NCBI RefSeq assembly: GCF_001908275.1
Contig: NZ_CP018620.1
Coordinates: 2,294,001-2,358,000, forward strand
Direction of reading: 5' to 3'
DNA from: Paenibacillus xylanexedens
GTDB lineage: Bacteria > Bacillota > Bacilli > Paenibacillales > Paenibacillaceae
Length of the DNA stretch: 64,000 nucleotides
Below the pieces are notes generated by a model. It saw nothing but the letters and a program-made list of their open reading frames with translations, made no database searches and was not told where the DNA came from. Both the position numbers and the translations under genes were made by a program. Below are positions 1 to 8,541 of the stretch, piece after piece (position 1 is the first letter of the stretch; each line of letters opens with the position of its first letter).

Positions 1-653
1 GCATCTTGTCCAAGGTGTCCCAATACCACAACAACATCTACTTTGCTGCGGATTTCGTTTACCAGAACTTTGGCTTCTGCAGATGGATCTGTAATATCAA
101 GACCTTCTACGTTTTTTGGATTCGTTTTGTACAACGTTTCCGGTGTAGTCAAAGCGATGATACCAATCTTCACGCCATCCACCTCTTTAATGAGGTAAGG
201 ATCGAAGAGACGTGTTCCGTCTTTTTTCTTCACGTTGGCACTCAGCATGGGGAAGTTCATCATGTCTGCCAGTTCGATCAGGCGATCCGAACCATAGTTG
301 AATTCGTGGTTACCCGGTACGATGGCCTGGTATCCCATTTCATTCATGACCTTCACGATGCTCTCACCATTCACAAGAGTGGCAAATGTTGTACCATGCA
401 CAGCATCTCCAGCATCTAGCAAGAGTGTGTTCGGGTTTTCGCTACGATATTTGTCAGCGATTCCAGCTACTTTGGCAAAACCCATAGCAGGTGAAGATTC
501 AACTGCACGGGCATGCGTATCATTCGTATGTAGAATGGTAATGTGTTTACCTGTGCCCGGAGTGGTATCCGTTGCAGCTGCGGCAATACCTACACTTCCA
601 AACAGCAAACAGACCGTTAGCAGAAGTGAAACGTAATTCTTCCAGATTTTCAT
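1..653 (-). CDS. Secreted 5'-nucleotidase / UDP-sugar hydrolase family metallophosphatase, C-terminus outside window
   Basis: Only the first 217 residues are visible because the gene reads out of the left edge. The start codon at 653 follows a GGGAGG ribosome site 12 bases upstream. A hydrophobic signal peptide of about 27 residues ends in an alanine-rich stretch. The mature start carries ILHTNDTHA, the first metal-binding motif of the calcineurin-like UshA/YfkN family, followed by a GDAVHGT segment and the GNHEF motif that supplies further metal ligands. The family hydrolyses nucleotides outside the cytoplasm to recover nucleoside and phosphate. It is transcribed away from the phage-type control genes and probably belongs to the flanking chromosome. 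Whether a C-terminal substrate domain or wall anchor follows cannot be seen. Confidence 0.9.
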   Translation of the reverse strand, partial: MKIWKNYVSLLLTVCLLFGSVGIAAAATDTTPGTGKHITILHTNDTHARAVESSPAMGFAKVAGIADKYRSENPNTLLLDAGDAVHGTTFATLVNGESIVKVMNEMGYQAIVPGNHEFNYGSDRLIELADMMNFPMLSANVKKKDGTRLFDPYLIKEVDGVKIGIIALTTPETLYKTNPKNVEGLDITDPSAEAKVLVNEIRSKVDVVVVLGHLGQD

Positions 654-825
654 ATGAATCCGAAACCTCCCAAAATAATAATCTAATTGAGCGTTTACAC
701 AGCTCAAATAGTATTTTAACAGACTATTATTAGGAAATCTCGCGAATTACGTAAAAATAAGTAACCTGAAAGTGACATGTAAATCTGCTGTTGGAAAATA
801 TAATCTTCGGAAAGAACGTATGTTC

Positions 826-1242
826 TTAAAGAGTGTAAAAAAAATGCTGCGCTTCACGCGGCAGTCCGGTACGTAAACAAAATTTCTCCAAAGATTCATC
901 CGGTTCAGGCATCACTCCGGAGGTTAGTAATTGAATGGCAAAACGATTGGCCTGTCTTTCCAGCTTGCCTGGAGCAAAATAGGAATGTTCCTCCAGAAAG
1001 AATCGATTAATCCCTTTATGAAGTCGGTCGTGTCCAAGCTCATGGGCGCACACGAACCTTTGCCATTCCGGCGGCAAATCATTGTGTATGACGATAAACC
1101 TGCGCCGGAGCTTGCGAAAGTACAGTCCCTTGGTGGACTTCCCCAAATTGGTGAAACGAATCTGTATTCCAACCGCGCGGGCAATGCTGAACGGGCAGTT
1201 GGTCCGGTGTTTTCGAATCAGCTTTGTTACGATGTCATCCAT
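826..1242 (-). CDS. ImmA/IrrE-family metallopeptidase (anti-repressor protease)
   Basis: This 138-residue protein contains the zinc-protease motif HELGH at residues 67-71, the signature of the ImmA/IrrE (DUF955) family. Family members cleave an XRE-type repressor after DNA damage or another signal and so release a mobile element from repression. It lies 42 bases downstream of the XRE gene on the same strand, the usual immR-immA order, so the two are probably co-transcribed and the XRE protein is the likely substrate. The length is typical of the short phage-type members. By analogy it would be the induction switch for the tail modules to the right; that link is inferred from position only. 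Confidence 0.88.
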   Translation of the reverse strand: MDDIVTKLIRKHRTNCPFSIARAVGIQIRFTNLGKSTKGLYFRKLRRRFIVIHNDLPPEWQRFVCAHELGHDRLHKGINRFFLEEHSYFAPGKLERQANRFAIQLLTSGVMPEPDESLEKFCLRTGLPREAQHFFYTL

Positions 1243-1284
1243 ATGATCTCACCTGCTGCCTTATTAAATTCAGTGGGTCATGCC

Positions 1285-1725
1285 TCATGGGCGATTGTCC
1301 GATTCGTCTGTCTTTTTGCGTTTGTTCATCTGTTTGGCTTCCCAGAACAGACCTGTCAGCACATCCTTGATTCGTTTCTTGTCCTCTTCATCGAGTGGAA
1401 TGCCGTCAAACATCAGATCATCATCGTCCTCCAGCATCTTTTTGAAATCACGACGGTCTTTGTATGTAGCCCATTCCGGTACGTCCTGAAGTTCAGCAGC
1501 ACTCCCTGGTTCAATATAACCGGCCTGCTTCATCATCTCTGTGTAGGGCACCGAGAGTGCATCTGAAATCTTGCGGATGGTCGCTGGTTTTGGCACACCC
1601 CGGACCCCATTCTCAATACGTGAAATCTGTGAGTTGCTTATTCCGGCTGCTTCGGCGAGCTGATTGATGCTGTATCCCTGTTGCTCGCGCAGTTGTTTCA
1701 TATAAGGACCAAAAGCGTGCTCCAC
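1285..1725 (-). CDS. XRE-family phage-type repressor
   Basis: The protein begins with a lambda-repressor-type helix-turn-helix (about residues 8-65; the segment with INQLAEAAGISNSQISRIE is the recognition unit) and ends in an acidic, then lysine-rich tail. I chose the GTG start at 1725, giving 146 residues, because AAGGAG lies 11 bases upstream and the N-terminus then reads as a normal HTH protein; a longer frame to 1794 has no ribosome site. The gene is divergent from the ArpU-family gene, and the intervening space holds two palindromes that could be its operators. It probably silences the tailocin genes and is the presumed target of the ImmA-like protease. Its leader contains copy A of the structured repeat. 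Confidence 0.85.
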   Translation of the reverse strand: MEHAFGPYMKQLREQQGYSINQLAEAAGISNSQISRIENGVRGVPKPATIRKISDALSVPYTEMMKQAGYIEPGSAAELQDVPEWATYKDRRDFKKMLEDDDDLMFDGIPLDEEDKKRIKDVLTGLFWEAKQMNKRKKTDESDNRP

Positions 1726-1816
1726 AATTATGCCAACTCCTTCGATTCGTACAAGTGCTTGAGTTAATATTAAGAAGAAAGATGAATGCGACAACTCCTA
1801 AACCTCTGCGGGTGCG

Positions 1817-1949
1817 CCGTTCCGGATTCGGATCGTTCTTTTGATCGCTGTTATCCCCGGATTTCCTGTTTCCCTTTCCTAAAGGGTGAAATCCGTTGAT
1901 AAAGGCGAACGCTTCGCTTCTTCAGAATCGATTCCGTCTCCTTCACTAC
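1817..1949 (-). repeat. Structured intergenic repeat, copy A (GTAGTG-end class)
   Basis: Read on the minus strand this copy has the class ends GTAGTGAAGGAGACGG and CCGGAACGG, the shared core GAAGAAGCGAAGCG, and the hairpin in which CGGATTT pairs with AAATCCG between the conserved CTTT and AACA bulges. It is the only copy in minus orientation in the window and lies about 90 bases upstream of the minus-strand XRE gene, pointing toward it. A 61-codon open frame across it (1851-2036) is a by-product of the repeat and not a gene. Confidence 0.85.
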
Positions 1950-2063
1950 GTTTGCGCTTGATATATACCTTAGCGGCATTAAGGAGAAGGGGAACTTCTT
2001 AATATTAAAAATCAAATGACTTGTACGGAAGTTCATTAATTAAACAGTACTATATCGTATATA

Positions 2064-2108
2064 TACCATTAGGTAAAGAGATATGAAACAATTATGCCAA
2101 AAGGCATA
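2064..2108. promoter_or_regulatory. Two candidate repressor operators between XRE and arpU-like genes
   Basis: Two palindromes with the same outline lie in the divergent intergenic region: TACC-ATTA-GGTA at 2064-2075 and TATGCC-AAAA-GGCATA at 2093-2108. Both fit AT(A/G)CC-N4-GG(T/C)A, and their centres are 31 bases apart, about three helical turns, so a repressor could bind both on one face. A half site, ATTATGCCAA, overlaps the XRE ribosome-site region near 1725-1735. Operators of this type are usual for phage repressors; the assignment to this XRE protein is inference. Confidence 0.45.
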
Positions 2109-2477
2109 GGAAATGAGAGCGAAGGTTTTATTTTATCGTCAAAACGAACCAAAATGGAGGTTTACTCCGATCTCCAGAAAGTGGTATCCTCAAATATAAA
2201 TACGAACACTATACGAACAAAATGTAACAATGACACAGGTTGGATTTTAGAAATGACTCTTTGAAGAAGGTAATTCCCCGGATTATACCGATTTGGAGTG
2301 ATTCCAAAAGGCAACAGCGGGAAATTGAAGACATGTCGTTATTTATTTAGGAAACTGGACAACTCTATGAATAAGAGCGTTTTTCCATCGTGCAAAGAAT
2401 GATGGCAAAACAACATGACGTGAACGATAGAGTAAGAGATATGAATGGAGTAAAAATATTAGAGGAGGAAGATAAAT
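2109..2477. other. Gene-free leader before the ArpU-family gene
   Basis: No credible coding frame is seen here. The region carries the presumed promoter of the ArpU-family gene and ends with a strong GAGGAGG ribosome site at about 2462-2468. An opposite-strand open frame (2343-2813) overlaps the ArpU gene and is its shadow. I could not fix a promoter with confidence. Confidence 0.4.
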
Positions 2478-2960
2478 ATGGAATTGATGCTGCCTGAATT
2501 GGACCGACGTAAAACGCAAACAGCTGTTGAAGCTGCGCTGGAAAAATACCGAATCTATAAAACCATTGCATTTGAAGAACGAGAGGTTATGGTGACGGCA
2601 AGTTACGCCGAGCGTTTCCACGGTGCAACCAATGTTACGGGGGATTCCACGGCGAGAACGGCAATCTACAATGTGGACGTGCAGCGCGCGCGTCAGGCAT
2701 ATTGCGATACGATTGATTTTGTTGTGTCCCGGCTGAGTGAAAAGGAACGTGTACTTGTCTGTGAACGATATCTGAAAGACGATGATGTGTTTGACTATAA
2801 AGTGTATAACCATGTGTTTGATCCGCCTGTAAGCAAGGATACGTATACGAAGATTCGTACACGTGCTTTCTACAAAATGGCGCTGGCTCTGTCAGATCGA
2901 GGTCTGATTAATATGGAGCCTTTGTCTGTGTCCCGCAAAGAGCGACAGAAGCTGGGCTGA
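2478..2960 (+). CDS. ArpU-family phage late transcriptional activator
   Basis: The 160-residue protein resembles the ArpU/RinA-type activators that switch on packaging, structural and lysis genes in Gram-positive phages. Visible hallmarks are an N-terminal segment with paired helices, the SEKERVLVCERYL stretch typical of a sigma-like region, and a C-terminal helix-turn-helix segment around KDTYTKIRTRAFYKMALAL. GAGGAGG stands 9 bases before the start. It is divergent from the XRE repressor, so it is well placed to be repressed by it and then to activate the tail operons. The unusual point is that about 9 kb of chromosomal-type genes separate it from the first tail gene. Confidence 0.75.
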   Translation: MELMLPELDRRKTQTAVEAALEKYRIYKTIAFEEREVMVTASYAERFHGATNVTGDSTARTAIYNVDVQRARQAYCDTIDFVVSRLSEKERVLVCERYLKDDDVFDYKVYNHVFDPPVSKDTYTKIRTRAFYKMALALSDRGLINMEPLSVSRKERQKLG

Positions 2961-3060
2961 GTGAGCGATTGAAGAAGTTGATCCTTTAATATCCAAGGTG
3001 GATTGGTTACAATAGTTGAACAAACCACAGTTGGCATCAGCCAAAGGAGAGAAGTCTGCC

Positions 3061-4728
3061 ATGTCGGAAGAAGTCGGAATGCAGGAAATGGTCACGTTGA
3101 AGACAATCGCGGAAACGCTCAATACGTCCAATGATCTGAACTTAATGCTGGATACCGTGGTCGGCAAATTACTGGAGTTGACCGGATTAACGGCAGGCTG
3201 GATGTTTCTGATTAATGAACGTGGAGAATACACCTGTGTTTCGGATTACAATCTGCCCCCGGCATTACTGCGTAAAGATAAGGAGCCCATGCGAACGGGT
3301 ACCTGCTGGTGTGTGAACCGCTTTAAGGATGGTCAACTCAATCATGCGGTTAACATCATTAACTGTAAACGGCTGGAGGATGCGGTGGAATTCCAATGGG
3401 GAGATACCCATGATATTACCCACCATGCAACCGTCCCGTTAAGGTCAGGTGAGAAGATGCTCGGCCTGCTCAACGTGGCTGCGCCAGCCAAGGAACATTT
3501 CAGCGACAGTGAACTGGCGCTGTTACAGGGCGTGGCGTACCAGATTGGTAGTGCGGTAGAGCGGATGAGATTGTATCGCACGGAGCAGCGACGAGCTGAT
3601 CTGTATGCCAAGCTGGGGGAGTTCAGCACGGCCTTGGGTCTTGCAGTGAACGAATGCACCAATTCTGAGGCTTTTTGTTTAAAAGTTGTACAGCTGCTTG
3701 GGCAGCATTATGATTGGCCTTTTGCTACAATCATTCAGCAGAAAAGCGGAATGTTCGTTTTGCAGGCAGCCTATGCAAATGATACGGTTCGAACGTTATC
3801 AAGTACTCCGTTATCTTCCGAAGTGACGAGCCACATTAACCATGTAATCAATAGTCATCGTGTAACATCTCTGTCTGGGACAGAGATCGCTGAGATATTT
3901 ACCCTGTGCAAGCCTGACCAGACTACGAATTCCATTGCCTCGGGAATTGCTGCTCCACTTCCGTACCATACGCCGGGAGAAACGGGAATTCTGGTGATCG
4001 GAATAGGAACATCAGGTCCTGCACAGGCGGACCGTGAAGTGCTGGAGGCATTGGCCGAACATATTGCGGCCTCATGGGAGAGTCTGAAGCTGGCGGAGAA
4101 TCGCCGCGAACTTGCACGAATGGAAGAGAGAAACCGGTTGGCTCGCGATCTGCATGATTCGGTTAATCAGATTTTATTTTCACTATCGTTAACGGCTAAA
4201 GGCGCGGAAAGTATGTTATCCGGCTCCGAGCAGTTGCACCCGGCAGCGGAAGCGATGAAGGATATTCGGGCTTTATCTCAGGAGGCTCTCAAGGAAATGT
4301 GCGCATTGATTATGCAGCTCCGTCCCGCGGGACTGGAAGCAGGGCTGCTCCATGCACTACAGGAATACGGCACCAGCCAGAGGCTTCAAGTGGTGACGAA
4401 TCGGACGGGAATGCGGTCTTTACCACGTAATATAGAAGAAGCATTGTGGCGAATCGGACAGGAAGCGCTGAATAATGTACGGAAACACGCGGATGTTCCT
4501 TCTGTTGAGGTCACCCTCAAGTTAAGTAATCATGAAGTGGTGCTCACTGTCACAGATCAGGGAAAAGGTGGTGCGAACAGGCCAAAAGCGTCGTCTGGAA
4601 GCTCCCTTGGCCTGTCCATTATGAAGGAACGGGCTCAATCGCTCGGAGGCAGCTTAGAAATAGTGAGTTCTTCCCGTAAGGGAACGACAGTAACGGCAGT
4701 CATTCCACTTCCGTTCGAATCTGTATAA
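3061..4728 (+). CDS. Cytosolic GAF-domain sensor histidine kinase (NarL-type pair)
   Basis: The protein of 555 residues has no membrane segment. Two GAF-like sensory domains (about residues 25-155 and 180-330) precede a HisKA_3 dimerisation helix with the phospho-acceptor histidine at about residue 365 in RDLHDS, and a HATPase_c domain with the N-box (GQEALNNVRKHA). I start at the ATG at 3061 because AAAGGAG lies about 12 bases before it; a TTG 45 bases upstream lacks a convincing site. The response regulator begins 18 bases after the stop, so the two form an operon. The signal is unknown. The gene seems to be ordinary chromosome between the phage-type regulators and the tail modules. Confidence 0.88.
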   Translation: MSEEVGMQEMVTLKTIAETLNTSNDLNLMLDTVVGKLLELTGLTAGWMFLINERGEYTCVSDYNLPPALLRKDKEPMRTGTCWCVNRFKDGQLNHAVNIINCKRLEDAVEFQWGDTHDITHHATVPLRSGEKMLGLLNVAAPAKEHFSDSELALLQGVAYQIGSAVERMRLYRTEQRRADLYAKLGEFSTALGLAVNECTNSEAFCLKVVQLLGQHYDWPFATIIQQKSGMFVLQAAYANDTVRTLSSTPLSSEVTSHINHVINSHRVTSLSGTEIAEIFTLCKPDQTTNSIASGIAAPLPYHTPGETGILVIGIGTSGPAQADREVLEALAEHIAASWESLKLAENRRELARMEERNRLARDLHDSVNQILFSLSLTAKGAESMLSGSEQLHPAAEAMKDIRALSQEALKEMCALIMQLRPAGLEAGLLHALQEYGTSQRLQVVTNRTGMRSLPRNIEEALWRIGQEALNNVRKHADVPSVEVTLKLSNHEVVLTVTDQGKGGANRPKASSGSSLGLSIMKERAQSLGGSLEIVSSSRKGTTVTAVIPLPFESV

Positions 4729-4746
4729 AGTCAGGGGGAAGAAGAG

Positions 4747-5481
4747 ATGCCGATTACGATTTTGCTCGCAGATGATCATGCGATGGTGAGACGGGGGCTG
4801 CACGTTTTTTTGACAACACAGCAAGACATGAAGGTTGTGGGCGAAGCATCGAACGGACAGGAAGCACTGGCTGAGGCGGAAGCGTTAAAACCTGACGTGG
4901 TATTAATGGATCTGCATATGCCGGTCATGGATGGAATCGAAACAGCCAGAAGGCTGCGCACGTTATTGCCAGCAACGCGAATCATTGTGCTCACCTCGTT
5001 TTCGGATCAGGATCATGTGGTTCCTGCTGTGCGTGCAGGGGTGAAAGGATATCTACTCAAGGATATTGAACCGGAAGATCTGGCTGTAGCTATTCGCAAT
5101 GTGCATGCAGGTCAGGTGGAATTGCATCCTGACGCAGCAGGTCAATTGATGCATGTGATGGCTTCATCCGATTGGTCCATAAATGAACAGCAACCACAGC
5201 ATATACCGACAGATCAGTCAGCAGACAGTCAACATCAGGAGCCAAAGCAGAAGGGGAAATTAACTGAAGCGTCTCTTGGCGGACTGGATATGCTCACTCG
5301 CCGTGAACAAGAAGTCTTGGGGCTAATTGCTCAAGGATTGAGCAACAAGGAAATTGCAGTTCAATTGGTCATCACCGAAAAAACGGTCAAAACCCATGTC
5401 AGTCATCTGCTCGACAAACTGGGACTAGCAGATCGGACGCAAGCGGCTCTTCATGCCGTAAGAAATGGCTGGGTCGTGTGA
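4747..5481 (+). CDS. NarL/LuxR-family response regulator
   Basis: The 244-residue protein has a receiver domain with the acidic pair near the N-terminus (DDH) and the phospho-acceptor aspartate at residue 55 in LMDLHMP, then a glutamine-rich linker of about 45 residues, and a C-terminal LuxR-type helix-turn-helix containing LTRREQEVLGLIAQG. It is the partner of the kinase just upstream (18-base gap). The linker is longer than usual for LiaR/DegU relatives. A hairpin terminator closes the operon 36 bases after the stop, so this pair does not read into the next genes. Targets are not evident from context. Confidence 0.9.
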   Translation: MPITILLADDHAMVRRGLHVFLTTQQDMKVVGEASNGQEALAEAEALKPDVVLMDLHMPVMDGIETARRLRTLLPATRIIVLTSFSDQDHVVPAVRAGVKGYLLKDIEPEDLAVAIRNVHAGQVELHPDAAGQLMHVMASSDWSINEQQPQHIPTDQSADSQHQEPKQKGKLTEASLGGLDMLTRREQEVLGLIAQGLSNKEIAVQLVITEKTVKTHVSHLLDKLGLADRTQAALHAVRNGWVV

Positions 5482-5516
5482 CCAATTCCGACATATGTTC
5501 ATACTTAAGTCGTATA

Positions 5517-5541
5517 AACTCAACCTAAAGGTTGAGTTTTT
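5517..5541 (+). terminator. Rho-independent terminator after the two-component operon
   Basis: AAACTCAACC and GGTTGAGTTT form a ten-pair stem with a TAAA loop, followed by a run of T. Confidence 0.9.
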
Positions 5542-5669
5542 TAGTATTTCAAGTTAAGTCTATCTGCTGACGATTTGGATGCAAAAGAAAGGTAAGATGA
5601 GAGTAGAAATAACAGATCGGTTGAAACATGAGAGTTTGAATTATTAAAAAACCAGGGAGAGTGACATGA

Positions 5670-6245
5670 ATGAATATTGTTATTTTGGCAGGAAGCAATC
5701 GGAACAATGCAACCAGTACACGTCTGGGAGAGTATGCTGTGGAGATTATTCGCGGTCAGGGACATCAGGCCAGCCTGTTTGATCTGTATCAGACACCACT
5801 TCCATTCTACGCACCAGATGAAAAACAAGCGGATCATGAACATCTGGCAGACCTGAATACACGTATGCTCGCGGCTGATGCGATCATCTTGTCTACACCA
5901 GAGTATCACGGCAGTATTAGCGGTGTGCTCAAAAATGCATTGGATCACCTGAGTCAGGCTCATTTCAGCGGCAAGCCCGTCCTGTCCATCAGCTCCTCTG
6001 GTGGAGCGGTGGGGGTAAGTTCGCTTTTACAACTGCAAGCGATTGTTCGCAATCTGCATGGCATCAATGCCCAGGAGTGGATATCTATTGGTGGTGCGCA
6101 GCGCAGACGATTCGAAGCGACATTTGACGGATATGAAGAGTACGAAGGCAGTCAGGATATAGAGGACCGGGTGCAGCGAGTCATTGGATCGTTTTTAAAT
6201 CTGGCCCAGACGTTAACGAATGCGCGGAATTCTACCATGAGTTGA
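5670..6245 (+). CDS. NADPH-dependent FMN reductase family protein
   Basis: A 191-residue flavodoxin-like protein. The N-terminal GSNRNNATSTR loop binds the flavin phosphate and STPEYHGSISG is the conserved PEY(H/N) loop of the azoreductase/chromate reductase group. The family reduces FMN, quinones or azo compounds with NAD(P)H in the cytosol. The C-terminal extension of about 15 residues is not obviously conserved. Two VOC-family genes follow on the same strand at short distance, so the three may form a small detoxification operon; the substrate is unknown. Confidence 0.85.
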   Translation: MNIVILAGSNRNNATSTRLGEYAVEIIRGQGHQASLFDLYQTPLPFYAPDEKQADHEHLADLNTRMLAADAIILSTPEYHGSISGVLKNALDHLSQAHFSGKPVLSISSSGGAVGVSSLLQLQAIVRNLHGINAQEWISIGGAQRRRFEATFDGYEEYEGSQDIEDRVQRVIGSFLNLAQTLTNARNSTMS

Positions 6246-6292
6246 GAACCAAGGAAGATGAAAAATCGGAAAAGGAAAAGAGGTTGAGCATT

Positions 6293-6751
6293 ATGATTAC
6301 AGGCATATTTGAAACACATCTAAACGTGACCGATCTGGAGAGATCCCATCATTTCTATGAAACGGTCCTGGGTTTATCCCATGCCTATGGGCAAAAAGAA
6401 CGTGGGAACTCCTTCTACTGGATAGGTGAAAAAGGCAATGCCATGCTGGGATTGTGGCAAAAGGATCCTTCCGAGGTGAAACGTCAGCACTTTGCTTTTC
6501 ATGTATCTCTGGAGGATATGAAACACGCGGTGGCTCACTTGGAGAACAAAGGGATCAAGACACAGAACTTCCTGAATGATGATATCGGTGAATTGTACGT
6601 CTTCGGTTGGATGCCTGCGGTATCTGTATATTTTAACGATCCGGATGGTCATTTGCTTGAATTCATCGCCATGCTCCCGGATGAAGCGAAGCCTGAACTT
6701 GGCATGGTGCCGTGGAGTCAGTGGGAGGAGATGCAGGAGAAGACCGTATGA
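6293..6751 (+). CDS. VOC-family (glyoxalase/dioxygenase fold) protein
   Basis: The 152-residue protein starts with the typical VOC entry (HLNVTDLERSHHFYETVLGL), and ends its fold with FNDPDGHLLEFIA, where the glutamate is a usual metal ligand. I use the ATG at 6293 because AAAGAGG lies 9 bases upstream; an in-frame TTG at 6242 overlapping the previous stop is less likely. The length fits a two-module single-chain VOC protein. The stop overlaps the start of the next VOC gene (ATGA), which implies translational coupling. Such pairs include ring-cleavage dioxygenases and fosfomycin- or bleomycin-type resistance proteins; none of these can be singled out here. Confidence 0.8.
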   Translation: MITGIFETHLNVTDLERSHHFYETVLGLSHAYGQKERGNSFYWIGEKGNAMLGLWQKDPSEVKRQHFAFHVSLEDMKHAVAHLENKGIKTQNFLNDDIGELYVFGWMPAVSVYFNDPDGHLLEFIAMLPDEAKPELGMVPWSQWEEMQEKTV

Positions 6752-7383
6752 TGATTGAAGAATTACAGTTATATACAACACGGTTGGAGGACCTCAAGCA
6801 TTTTTATCGTGATACGTTGGGAATGGAGGTGTCCAATGCGACAGATCAGGCCTTCAACCTGCAGGTTGGAAGGACAAAGATGATTTTCAAACAGGGTGAA
6901 ACAGATCGTGAGCCCTTTTATCATGTGGCCTGGTCGATTCCGACGAATCGGTTCAAGGAAGCGAAGCAGTGGGCTGCATCACGTGTTGTTTTAAGCAGAG
7001 AAGGAGATCGGGATGAGACGTACTCTGCTAACTGGAACTCTCATTCTCTCTATTTTGAAGATCCGGCAGGCAATATTATTGAGCTGATTGCTCATCATCG
7101 TATTCAAAACGAGAGTGACCATGACTTCTCGACTCAAGATATATTACAGGTGTGTGAAGTTGGACTGGTGACGGAGGATGTTCTGTCTACGGTGAATGAG
7201 CTTCAGCGGATTGGACTCACGCGCTGGGGTGAGGTGAGTGATACCTTTGCTCCTGTAGGAGATGTACATGGTTTATTTATTGTGGTGAAGAAGGATCGGA
7301 CGTGGTTTTTCTCCAAGCAAAAAGCAGAGATCTATCCGCTGGAAGTGTCCATTCGTGACGTGGGCAGGCTTCGAATCGGCTAA
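6748..7383 (+). CDS. Second VOC-family protein, translationally coupled
   Basis: A 211-residue protein with a VOC domain in its first ~125 residues (TTRLEDLKHFYRDTLGMEV at the entry, YFEDPAGNIIELIAHH at the exit) and a second, more divergent segment (about residues 140-205) that may be a half domain. The start overlaps the stop of the preceding VOC gene by four bases. The DPAGNIIEL segment keeps the metal-ligand glutamate. It resembles the YwbC-like group of glyoxalase-related proteins of Bacilli. The activity is unknown. Confidence 0.75.
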   Translation: MMIEELQLYTTRLEDLKHFYRDTLGMEVSNATDQAFNLQVGRTKMIFKQGETDREPFYHVAWSIPTNRFKEAKQWAASRVVLSREGDRDETYSANWNSHSLYFEDPAGNIIELIAHHRIQNESDHDFSTQDILQVCEVGLVTEDVLSTVNELQRIGLTRWGEVSDTFAPVGDVHGLFIVVKKDRTWFFSKQKAEIYPLEVSIRDVGRLRIG

Positions 7384-7513
7384 ACTTTGCATTCGGGGGC
7401 AAAACGGGCATATGTGGAGCATTTCCATCATGTTATAGAAGTAAACGCTTTATTTATTCATTCCAGGGTAGTTTCTCTGATGGGTTTACATATAATGAAG
7501 GGTGGTGGCAAGC

Positions 7514-8464
7514 TTGGATCGACGTTTGTTGGAAGAAGGACTAGCGATTATCGTTTCCAGTCGGGAGCGTACAGGAGATCTGTGGCACGCCCATTATGGG
7601 GCGGGTGCGATTGCGGCATATTTTTGGTTACGGGAAAATCGTCTCACTGCCCTTGCCGCCGGCAGTGTTACGGCCGAAGCAAAAGCCATGCTTCGCCAGC
7701 ATGGAATCAGCCGTGGTCAGACCTCTCCGATTGGTGAGATGATGCCCAGGGAAGATGCCGAAGCGTGTATTACGGACGCATTGGATCGAACGATTGGAGA
7801 GCTGCACTGGGTTGGACATCAGGCCATCTATGGGGCAATCAGCCTGAAAGCTATTCGCGAACTGGATGGATGGGGCACTGCGGAGGATATTGTTCGGCTG
7901 GTTGAACTGATCGATTCATTCGATCGAACCATCCCGGGAAGATCCTGGATGAACACAACGATGAAAGAAATCCGCAGTCTGAAGCCAGAAAAAAGCGATG
8001 GTTTCCCTGAGATCAAAGATCCAACGCAGTTGTCACGCCTGATTCTGGATGAGCTTGGTGCTTTCCAGACCATATATCACGCGGAGGCGCATCATGACCT
8101 GATTGGTCATATGCTCACCTACGGACATGCGCTTAACATATTATATGAATTGGGTTATCCGGCATTATTCCACAAAGGCATCCCGCCTTTCCTTACCATG
8201 GTGAAGGCACTACGCTTAAGCCGAGATGTGGATATTGAACAAGAGATGCCGACATTACAATCACCCGTAGACCTGCTGCCACTGGAACGAGCGGAACGAT
8301 CAGTGGCGCTCCCTCATGAACTGGAATATTGGCTCACCGACAGACGTTCCCGTGACTGGAACGGAGGTCATGTATTCAAATTCCCGTTCAGCTTCTATCA
8401 TCATGCCAAGAACGGGGAGCCCGTACCAGAAACATGGGAGAATTTTCGTTATATCATCGCGTAA
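7514..8464 (+). CDS. Unrecognised 316-residue protein
   Basis: I do not recognise this family. The reading frame has good codon character and no rival on the other strand. The start is uncertain: GTG at 7502 or TTG at 7514; I prefer the TTG because GGTGG lies about 8 bases before it. The protein is soluble, with no signal peptide or membrane span, and is rich in histidine pairs (WHAHYGAG near residue 25, IYHAEAHHDLIGHMLTYGHA near residue 190), which could be a metal-binding or cofactor pocket as in helical oxidase-like folds. It stands alone, followed by its own terminator, between the VOC operon and a gene-free tract. Confidence 0.7.
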   Translation: MDRRLLEEGLAIIVSSRERTGDLWHAHYGAGAIAAYFWLRENRLTALAAGSVTAEAKAMLRQHGISRGQTSPIGEMMPREDAEACITDALDRTIGELHWVGHQAIYGAISLKAIRELDGWGTAEDIVRLVELIDSFDRTIPGRSWMNTTMKEIRSLKPEKSDGFPEIKDPTQLSRLILDELGAFQTIYHAEAHHDLIGHMLTYGHALNILYELGYPALFHKGIPPFLTMVKALRLSRDVDIEQEMPTLQSPVDLLPLERAERSVALPHELEYWLTDRRSRDWNGGHVFKFPFSFYHHAKNGEPVPETWENFRYIIA

Positions 8465-8509
8465 ATGGAACCAACAATATGGAAAAAAACGATATAGAAC
8501 CAAAATGAC

Positions 8510-8541
8510 GAGCACTTGCCAAAGCTGGCAGGTGCTTGTTT
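8510..8541 (+). terminator. Terminator after the unrecognised gene
   Basis: AGCACTTGCC pairs with GGCAGGTGCT (one G-T pair) around a six-base loop and is followed by TGTTTTATT. Confidence 0.8.

Noticed and set aside
653..826. A Pho box ahead of the 5'-nucleotidase
   Set aside because: TTTACA and TTTAACA occur once each, but not as repeated units with the 11-base period expected of a Pho box.
1851..2036. A 61-codon minus-strand frame
   Set aside because: It lies across the structured repeat; the same peptide pattern (KETESILKKRS) appears wherever the repeat is read in that frame.
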